In this document: positions 55,860 through 64,000 of the stretch, piece by piece | Layout: every line of letters starts with the position of its first letter | Numbering within the stretch: the first letter of the stretch is position 1 | Assembly (NCBI RefSeq): GCF_019059575.1 | Contig: NW_024883391.1 | Span: forward strand, 1 to 64,000 | DNA from: Amphibalanus amphitrite | Taxonomy: Eukaryota > Arthropoda > Thecostraca > Balanomorpha > Balanidae | Length of the DNA stretch: 64,000 nt | Direction of reading: 5' to 3' | Made by a program: the position numbers and the translations under genes | Notes under the pieces: model-generated | What the model saw: only the letters and a program-made list of their open reading frames with translations | Database searches by the model: none | Told to the model about the DNA's origin: nothing

Positions 55860-55955
55860 ACGTCACACTTGCCGGCCTATCTTGCCGGCCCTCACTTGCC
55901 GGCCCTCACTTGCCGGCCCTCACTTGCCGGCCCTCACTTGCCGGCCTATCTTCAG
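55860..55955. repeat. 14-bp tandem repeat (CACTTGCCGGCCCT)
   Basis: Four near-perfect copies and flanking variants. Confidence 0.92.
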
Positions 55956-55959
55956 GAGC

Positions 55960-56560
55960 CCTGTGGAGTCCTTATAGATCGGCATGGGACTCTCAGGCGT
56001 CGCTGCAGCGACGCCTGAGGGCTCTCATGGGAGGACTCCCTGGGAGCCCTCAGAGTCACCAGTGCAGTGTGGGGCCCACAGAGTTGCAGGTAGGTAGCCG
56101 TCAGATGCGCTTGTGTAAGACCTTCAGAGGCGCCAGTGTGGGGCCCTCAGAGCCGCCGCCGATTAGGGGCCTTAAGAAACATTGGTGTTAGTCCCTCAGA
56201 TTGGTGGTATTGGGCTCTCAGAGGCGCCGGTGTGAGGCCCTCACAGGCGCCGTTATGGGCCCTCAGAGACACTGGTGTGAAGCCGTTCCATGCGGGTATG
56301 GGTCAGGACCCTAATTAGAGCTGAGCTGACGCTTAATGGGTCAGCAAGAGCACTCAGAGGCCAGCACAGGGCTATCAGAAGTCGGAGTGGGGCCGTTATG
56401 GAGATGTGTGATGTGTGGCGACTCAGGAGCCCGTGTCTCCGTGAGGTGCTCTCACGAGTCCTGCGGGTCTTATATCAGTCGAAATGAGGCACGCTTGGAC
56501 CCTGAGCGGCCACTAATTGGCACTGCAGGGCCTCTCGGGCCCATAGGGCACCATGCATCT
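55960..56560. repeat. Degenerate 28-33 bp minisatellite
   Basis: Units around GGGCCCTCAGAGGCGCCGGTG. Open frames such as 56,336-56,731 are by-products. The stretch from 56,560 to about 57,000 has a C run at 56,589-56,602 and no gene. Confidence 0.75.
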
Positions 56561-57004
56561 AATGAGGCGGCACGCGCCCCTTGTGTCTCCCCCCCCCCCC
56601 CCGCTTACGCTGCGCTGGCTGCGGCCATACAGGTAAATCGTATTCTAACCGTCCCTATTCCCAAGCATAGGCGGCGGCCGATTCCTGGCTTGCGCAATAT
56701 GACTGCCGTCGTTACGCAATACGGTCAATAGGGTTGAAGCGGCATAGCTCCCTTGTGGTAAGAAGCAACATATTTTTAGACAAAATAAAGGCAATGACAA
56801 CTAAATTGAGGTTACTAAAACGACTCTGATCACAAAAGTACCTAGTTACTAGGAAGGCTTTCTAATCAATTTTTATTTAGTTCCTCGTTATAGGCGTGAG
56901 AAGTGTAAGTCTGAATGGGGGGGGGGGGCATACTTGTACTGAATGCCCCTCAGGCTCCTGTCCGGGGAGCATCATATGCCCCTAACCTATTAATTTGAGG
57001 ACTC

Positions 57005-57196
57005 GTTTTAGGGCCTTGGGCGGGCGGGCGGGCGGATGGGGTCTGGGGAGACAGATAGACGGACGGACGAACATACGGAGAGACGGATGGACGGACGGAC
57101 GGAGAATGGAGAAACGGACGGATGGATGGACGGACTGAGAGACGGAAGGGCGGACGGACGGATGGAGAGACCGACAAAGAGATGGACAGACGGACG
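57005..57196. repeat. (GGAC/GGAT)n tetranucleotide tract
   Basis: GACGGACGGACG and GATGGATGG repeats leading into the GA array. Confidence 0.88.
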
Positions 57197-57800
<604 letters not shown>

Positions 57801-58002
57801 AGAGGGGGTGGTGAGAGAAAGGAGGATAAGTATGAAGGAAAAGACTAACAGAGACTTCAGGGAGGACGGCAAGGAGACTGATACCTACAGAGAGGAACAG
57901 TAGCGGCGGAACACCTTCAATTAAGGGGGGGGGGGGGGGCACTGCCAACTTTTGGTCCCATTCTTTCCATGCAACGCCCATAGGCCATAGGGCTAATGTT
58001 AA

Positions 58003-59039
58003 CCCTCGCCGGCCGAGGGGGGGGGGGCGGGTGCCGCCCCCCCCCCCATAGGGTTTTTTCGCGATAGCTCCGAACACGCTAGCGATAGAGAGCTGAAACT
58101 TGGCATACCTGACCTTTGATCCAAGCCGCATCTTTTGACACCAACCGCATTTTTGGGTCAGGTCAGGTCACTGACCTATGACGTCATAAGTGAACCTCTG
58201 CACGGTCTTCAGATGTCGCAACTTCGCAACGCCCTCACTGCCAGAGGAGATGTCACAGGGAAATGAAACTTGCAGGATCTAGTATCCATTATGAGTCTCA
58301 CAACTTGTATATCTCGGATTTTTCCTAAAGGTCATATGAGGTCAGGTCATTTTCGTGACCTCACCATTATAAGTCAATGGGGAAAAATGAAAACTGCTAT
58401 TCTGGCGCCGGGAACGATCTCCAACTATCTCAAGCACACAGAATCGTGATTTGATGCACTCCTTGCAAGGTTAGATGCGTCACTTTTGCAATGTTGACCT
58501 TCCGTGACGTCATTTATGACGTCATCAAGGTCATATTAGTTTTTCGTCAATAACTCCCGATCAAATTGAGCTAGCTAGTCGAGCAAGCCACCAATGGACT
58601 CAGGAAGACCTGCCGAATCGAATGATATGCGACATGACCTCTTTCGACCAACTTCGTGACCTGGGGGTGCTGACCTGACCTTGACCTGAGGTCAACACCC
58701 CAAGTTGACCTGACCCAAACAAAAAGTATATCATTCGACGCGCCTGAGCGAGGCGAACACGATGCTGCCAAAATCGCGGCTCTGCGGCCGTTTTTTGCGA
58801 AGGTATTCACCAAAAACTGAACCGTACCCTGGGGCACTTGACCTGACCTCAGAGGTCACCGGTTGACCTAGGACCTTAAAATCGGGTACCAGTCTCTGCG
58901 TCTCGTAACGGCGCACACGCTCGTTTTTTCCGCGACGCGCTAGCTCCACCAGGGGCGAAACGGCGAGGGGGGGGGGTAGTACCCGCCCCCCCCCCCCTCG
59001 GCCGGCGCGTATGTAGAAAACCAATAGGTCCGGCGAGGG
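58003..59039. mobile_element. TTAA-flanked hairpin-ended element 9
   Basis: 1037 bp between TTAA 57999-58002 and 59040-59043. Left end single (CCCTCGCCGGCCGAGGGG), right end double (CGGCCGGCGCG...CCGGCGAGGG). Hairpins near 58,016-58,050 (CGGGTGCCG) and 58,967-58,998 (GGGTAGTACCC). The right terminus matches the fossil end kept in every tandem unit (5,350, 21,180, 38,275). Interior with AGGTCA and GACGTC words, no gene. Confidence 0.9.
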
Positions 59040-59043
59040 TTAA

Positions 59044-59926
59044 AGGTAGTGTGCCACCTTTGAAAGATTTCCCATTTTATTTTTCCTAGGATAAGAGGCT
59101 TCTGTTTTTACCTAATATCGCAAAAAAAATCAAAAATGGGCCTGGAATAGTGCCTTTTTCGCCTAAAAGTTTTTCGGTTTTTAGATATGTATAACAACTG
59201 TAGTGGGCTCACCTGCAAACAGGCGTCGGGCAACAATCGCGAATGCGGCGCACTTGTGACAATAAGCAAAGGTCATTATAGTGTTACGACCATACGACGT
59301 ACGGGAATGAGTTATCAGCTGTCTAATCGTAGACAACACAATGTCGAGCCTTAAACTGTAAGCCCGTATTGGTATTGTTTCTTTTATTTGGCTGTCGAAC
59401 ATTATTTATGGTTTGAAATATGATTTTATGTAAAATAATTGATATGAAAAAGCCGTCTTATAAGTAATGACCCCATTTCACCACACGCAAGTGGCAGAAA
59501 TGACAATGATCAGCTGACGCAAGGCCCTAAATACAGCTGACGCATTTTTCTTGGCCGAAGTCAGAGCGCGCGGCCCGACGCACCACGCGTATTTGGAAAT
59601 TCCGACCTCGACGAGCATCAGAAGCCACCTAACAGGCGTGTTCGAAACCGCAGGAGATGATGATGAACGGGTTTATCGAAACTTGATTGGATGAGCATAT
59701 CGGTAATAGCGATTTCAGTGTGTGCATTTATTGTTCATAGTGGTGTGAAATGTGGTTGGGGTACGACCGACAACCCGTCGGGGCGAATTTCGCACTGGGG
59801 TACTCAAAATTTGAAGAATTTAAGACGTTTCCATGAGTTTTGAAGGTATGGATAAGTTCTAAAAATCCGGTTCTCCTTATCTGGGCCATTAACTCCATAC
59901 GGTCCAAGAAAGCTGGCACACTACCT
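59044..59926. mobile_element. TTAA element, AGGTAGTGTGCCA family (Kolobok-like)
   Basis: 883 bp. Inverted ends AGGTAGTGTGCCA and TGGCACACTACCT, with TTAA 59040-59043 (shared with element 9) and 59927-59930. No coding capacity. Confidence 0.9.
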
Positions 59927-60410
59927 TTAAAATGCCAAAATCAAAGGGGGGACGGTGCCCCGGTGCCCTCCCCGTTCCGCCGCCTATGGAGAGGAAAGAT
60001 GAGTGAGCAAGGGATTTGAGAGATAGGTAAAGAGACAGGGGAGAAATGAGATTTTATTGCTCCGCTCCTAATAACACTTCCTAAAATAAAATATAATTGG
60101 CCGTAATTATCGAATAAGAATCGGAAATTGTCAATTGAACGTCTGATTCGCTTAAATCAATCGACAATCCGCCTTAATTACCATGTTTGACATGTTTGCA
60201 GTTTGCACCAAAGCCAGCTTGCAGGCTATAGCCTATACATCGAGGCAGTGGTATATACTATACATCCCGGTGAATTCCTGCATATAGCCGAGACCTCCGG
60301 CGGTATTTTCCCACGATCAGCCGGATTTCAAAGTCGTGTATTTTTCGTCCATGGCAGGCGGCCCGCGCAATCTCGGGGAAAGAGGCACTCCAGTAACAAA
60401 AGCACGAGCA

Positions 60411-60644
60411 AAATTGATGAAATACTAGGACTTACTCCACAAGGAGATCGAATGGGTCGGAGCGCTTTCAATATGTATTATACATATCGTCGTCAGCGAA
60501 TCAATAACGGGTCGAATCGAGTCGGGTATCGAAGAGGTTCGGATACCGACCCATACCGAAGGAGACCGACCCATTCGATCTCCTTGTGGAGTAAGTCCTA
60601 GTATTTCATCAATTTAATTCCATCTCCACATCATGTCATTACGT
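60411..60644. repeat. Perfect 50-bp-arm hairpin flanked by 14-bp direct repeats
   Basis: Arms 60411-60460 and 60566-60615 are perfect complements over 50 bases (starting AAATTGATGAAATACTAGG), with a 105-base loop containing ATACCGACCC / GGGTATCG sub-inversions. The 14-bp repeat CAAAAGCACGAGCA flanks it at 60397-60410 and 60645-60658. Looks like an inserted foldback sequence with target duplication. Confidence 0.88.
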
Positions 60645-61100
60645 CAAAAGCACGAGCAGATCGCCCAAATGCCGGTGGCCGCGATAATTTCTCTAGTTTC
60701 TGAAGAATTTTCGGGACCCATGCTCTTTTCATACTGGATCGCGTGTGCCTTACAGAAACTGAAAAGTTCTTCTTATATCAAAATATAGAAAGTAATTTTT
60801 TGTTATAAAAAGGTTTTATTTTCTTTGCTGATCATTTTGAACATAAAAAAATCAAAAATCCATTGCAAAAAAAAAATAATTTCGTGAAAGTGAACTATTT
60901 CCTTTAAAAAAGTTTTATGAATGTTTAGGGGTGAAAACGCATTTATGGGAAACGCGTGATAGCCATTTTAAAGAACTGAATGAGCTGCGTCTATTCATGT
61001 CCTTGATTTGCAATTTGCTTCAAACCTTGATTTTTGGCGATTTTCTAATACATTTTTTGACGGAAAAAGCCATGAAAAAGTTATTTCAAGAAAATTGATA

Positions 61101-61313
61101 CCGTAAAGTGGGGCTATTTGAGACAGTGGGGCTATTTGACAGTATTTAAAATCGTTATAAAATGAAGATCGTTTGATTTTTGTGTGATATTTTTGCTCAG
61201 GGAGGTATGGAATCGAGCAGTAAATCGCCTGAGGAAAAAATTAAGCATAAATTTTAAGTGGTTTTTATTTTATAGTAATTTTAAATACTGTCTCAAATAG
61301 CCCCACCTTACGG
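61101..61313. mobile_element. Mariner-type MITE
   Basis: 213 bp between TA 61099-61100 and 61314-61315. Inverted ends CCGTAAAGTGGGGCTATTTG and CAAATAGCCCCACCTTACGG, followed by TACTGTC/GACAGTA matches. No coding capacity. Confidence 0.88.
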
Positions 61314-61319
61314 TATCTA

Positions 61320-61475
61320 AAAAACTTTTAGAAAAACTAACGCACAAATTTGACAGACGTCAAATTGATAAGGTCGAAGGCATTCGATGATACGATAGCG
61401 TAAGCGGTTCGTGAGTTATTCCAGAAAAACAGAGGGGGTCGGATCCGACCCCCCCCCGGCGGTCACGGGCTAACG
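61320..61475. mobile_element. Right end of a TTAA hairpin-type element (left end not found)
   Basis: GGGGGTCGGATCCGACCCCC at about 61,435-61,454 is a perfect hairpin, followed by CGGCGGTCACGGGCTAA, a decayed TTAA end. The interior wording (GTGAGTTATTCCAGAAAAAC) matches other family members. Confidence 0.65.
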
Positions 61476-62669
61476 TGTCCGTGTCAGCACCATTAGACCC
61501 AACATTACGAGTGCAAAACGATCCCCGCAGTCAACGTGCTCTAAAGCCCTAATAAACAACAAGACCCGTCAAATAATGTGACGGGCCCGGCGGACGGTCA
61601 CCGTCTACTTACCCCGCTGCGGCGACAGGGTGGACGCGATCAGAACCAAATCGGAACAGACTGTCGGTTGGAGTATCAGAGTCCGCCCCAGAATACAACC
61701 GCCAACATAAGAGCCGGCCAGCCTCGGGCGAAGAGACGCGCCCACAGCCACCGCCGTCAACACAGGATCGCCGCCAGGGGGACGGGGGACGGGGGATGGG
61801 GGGGGGGGGGGTTGGAAGGGGACAGCAGAAAAGTTGGGTACGCGATGCAATGTCATGATATCCGTTCCTTGAACAATGAGCATGGCTTTTAGGTATCATA
61901 TTTGTTAAAATACCTATCAATCATCACATTATTTGATCAATAGCAGAACATTGCATTGAATATTCATTTGATTGCTGTAACGTGAAATGACTATTTGAGC
62001 CATGGTCCGTGATAGAAGTCAAAGTAGGGTTAGAGCCTAGAACCAGACAACTGCTCAAATATTTATAGGTGAAGGATGTGCAATGTGCATGCTTGACGAA
62101 AATAAATCCAGTCGATGATTGTACTTGACAAGGTTGAGCACGGAAATGTCGGTCGGCTGTCGCCATTCGATAGTTTCTTCCGACCGCTTTTCGGTAAGAC
62201 AGCATCGACCCATCAACCGCCTATTGGGAGAGGGGGGGGGGCAGGGGGTTCTGTTTTTGATAGTCGCACCAGTCGCCGCCCCATGGATTTTAAAGGTTCA
62301 TGTCACGACACTGAATGCATTAACTCTGCAGAAAAACGTCATATTTGTTAATTGTCTTCGTGTAAAGCAAGTTGAAACCGCCACAAAAAAATCGGACACC
62401 TATGCAAGCGCAAGACGAAAATCTGCTTATCACGGTAGACACTTCGTAACATCATGATACCAAAACTACACATGAATGCACCAGTGGAATTATCATTAGC
62501 GGAAAATCTCACTCATAGGCATAACTTACCTTTAAATTGCAGGCACGCTGATGAGAGTAACGATGAAGGTCAACTTGTTGCTCGCCTTTGACTTTATCAC
62601 AACTCTTCACCTTCAGTCAGTCGTGGAATATCAAAACAGAAAAATTCAATCGTTGATAATCCGCCGGGT
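61476..62669. other. Unassigned stretch
   Basis: No gene, RNA or bounded element that I can support. G run at 61,799-61,811 and at 62,231-62,240 resemble the dispersed G-run repeats but lack paired C runs. Confidence 0.4.
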
Positions 62670-62860
62670 CAATGAACGTAAACAATGCACGTGACGTCTC
62701 AGCTCCGTTGCCCATTTCGAGGTCAGGCGGCGGCAGTGGGCCGACCGGGGGCGGCCGCTGATTGGTCAGAATAAGCGGCCACCTGATTGGCGGAGCGGTG
62801 ACCGGGCGGCCCCCTGATAGGTCGCCGTCGACCGGGCCGCTTCAGAATACGCGCCGTCAA
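62670..62860. promoter_or_regulatory. Possible promoter-like patch (E-box/CRE and CCAAT boxes)
   Basis: GC-rich, CpG-rich block with GCACGTGACGTC at about 62,687 (overlapping CACGTG and TGACGTC) and two reverse CCAAT boxes in CTGATTGG contexts at 62,759 and 62,783, spaced 24 bp. No start codon with a convincing downstream protein; a degenerate repeat would explain part of the pattern. Confidence 0.25.
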
Positions 62861-63963
62861 GCAGTGAAATGTGTGATAAATCGATTGCAAAAACATCTTA
62901 TTATCTCACAGGGAGGGGGTATCTGGTGCATTCACCCCTTCGGCAGCCTCCTAAATCGTTCAAAATTTGTCGCTTTCCGTGAGCTGACAACAAAACAGCA
63001 ATTTTTATCAGAAAAGGTCTCACTTTCACTATCTCAGCGACGCATGAGGTACCCAAATCGGAGGAGTCTGGATAATTTGGGACGATTTTTTGGGAGAGAA
63101 TACCCCGTAATGTGCAGTACTGCCTTTCAGCATCGGCCAGTGTACGAATAAGACACAATTAGGCCAAACAATTGGCTGCAAACCTATGCTAATAATCAGC
63201 AATTAGCCATAACCCGGACACCCGATGAACAACCAAACTCGGTCGGCCGGTCTCAGCCGGCTATATCTCTACGCCACAGAGCTGGTGGATACGGGTCGGG
63301 CGGCCGGCGGGGGGGGGGAGAGCGGAGGGAAGACGAAGAGCGCATTTGGCCGGCGGCCGCACAAGTTTATCTCGAAAAGCAAATTAGATAGAAGATCGAA
63401 CGATACCTAACTACTAACAGGGGCGCGGGAACTACTTCTATAGACTGGGGGGGGGGGGGGGCACACCATAAAAGAGATCATCCTAGGGTCCCCCCAAACC
63501 TAGTTTTCTCACTTTTTTTAGGCCACTTATTTTTCATCCCTTGGCTTTTTCAGCAAAAAAGAAAACATTTGCAGAAAAGTGCGGTATTTCGTCTCAAAGT
63601 TGTGGGGGCACCGCCCCCACGGCCCCAGAGTTTGGGGGGGGAAGCAAGCTGCCCCCACTGCCCCCCGCTTCCCGCGCCTATACGAGTAGCTTCGAATTCA
63701 GAATGCAGTTTTTTCACTCGGGTCAGTCAGCCCTCGTCCTTAGGCAGACATGTGCATGGATTCGAGTGATGGATCTATGATCTCCTCAGTCAGTGGATCT
63801 CGAAGCAAACTGCAGATTAGGATCTATGAGGCGACCGAATCCGGCATAAAAAAATCTGTCCTAGATCTATGATCTCATAGGATCCGATGACAGGAACCAA
63901 GAATATGCAGCTATGATCTGAGTGGATCCCACCATACCATGCACAACATTTGAAGCCAAGTTT
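62861..63963. other. Unassigned stretch with a dispersed G-run repeat
   Basis: 63,447-63,545 matches the G-run/CCTAGGGTACCCC repeat seen at 12,010, 25,110 and 54,290. From 63,765 to 63,930 words like GGATCTATGATCTC recur. No gene supported. Confidence 0.5.
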
Positions 63964-63967
63964 TTAA

Positions 63968-64000
63968 CCCTCGCCCGCACATGGGGGGGGGGGGGTGGTT
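63968..64000. mobile_element. Start of a further TTAA hairpin-ended element (cut by window end)
   Basis: TTAA at 63964-63967, then CCCTCGCCCGCACATGGGG and a G run with TGG. The tag CACATG matches element 6 (43,937-44,826). Confidence 0.75.

Larger units (their letters stand above)
57898..59998. mobile_element. hAT MITE 3, third copy, hosting two TTAA elements
   Basis: Ends CAGTAGCGGCGGAACACC and GTTCCGCCGCCTATG, perfect 8-bp repeat GAGAGGAA at 57890-57897 and 59999-60006. Opposite orientation to the copies in units B and D. TTAA element 9 and the 883-bp TTAA element lie back to back inside it, 57,999-59,930. Confidence 0.9.

Noticed and set aside
60203-60601. 132-codon frame
   Set aside because: Half of it is the perfect hairpin at 60,411-60,615, and the translation has no recognisable domain.

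Overview
This window reads as non-host-coding, repeat-dense chromosomal DNA from an invertebrate animal. The only taxonomic clues are blocks of CCTAA/TTAGG, the usual arthropod telomere motif, plus Tc1/mariner, hAT, CR1/L2-like and I-like elements. An arthropod (possibly a crustacean) is my inference; nothing here fixes the species. I see no intact host gene, no rRNA, no tRNA and no CRISPR array. The only convincing proteins are retroelement reverse transcriptase / RNase H fragments and decayed mariner transposases.

The backbone from about 4.1 to 53.3 kb is a tandemly repeated unit. After subtracting inserted transposons, two complete copies both come to about 4.65 kb (copy A 4.1-12.36 kb; copy B 12.3-25.5 kb). 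A partial copy lies at 33.2-34.9 kb and another, heavily interrupted, at 34.9-53.3 kb. Each unit carries, in order, a fossil transposon end, a GTACG-rich repeat, two exon-like segments (P, Q), a third (R), a long inverted repeat around a CTCF-motif minisatellite, a fourth exon-like segment (S) with good splice signals, and a 28-29 bp VNTR. Between copies B and C sits a 7-kb satellite of 152-bp monomers in two opposed arms that meet head to head at about 28,933.

Into this backbone, elements have inserted in nested layers, and many can be bounded to the base because another unit copy preserves the empty site: nine intact TTAA-flanked elements with poly-G/poly-C hairpins just inside their ends, three other TTAA families, several hAT elements with 8-bp target duplications, two 1196-bp foldback elements with CACAGTG ends and 5-bp duplications (Transib-like), a Mutator-like element whose core is TTAGG telomeric repeat, two mariners, three LINEs (one inserted inside another's reading frame), a SINE-like retroposon, and a PIF/Harbinger-like element. 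From 40,932 to 48,400 three TTAA elements stand back to back, sharing single TTAA tetranucleotides; one contains a Transib-like element that contains a further TTAA element.

The remaining stretches (0-4 kb and 53.3-64 kb) hold minisatellites, microsatellites (including about 500 bp of GA), strong hairpins, further TTAA/hAT elements and about 2.5 kb at 61.5-63.9 kb that I cannot assign apart from a possible CCAAT/CRE-rich promoter-like patch. The best candidate for an undescribed system is the TTAA family: in each element both ends carry a G-run/C-run hairpin whose inner arms differ between families but keep pairing, an element-specific short tag repeated at the ends, and one 'single' and one 'double' terminus.
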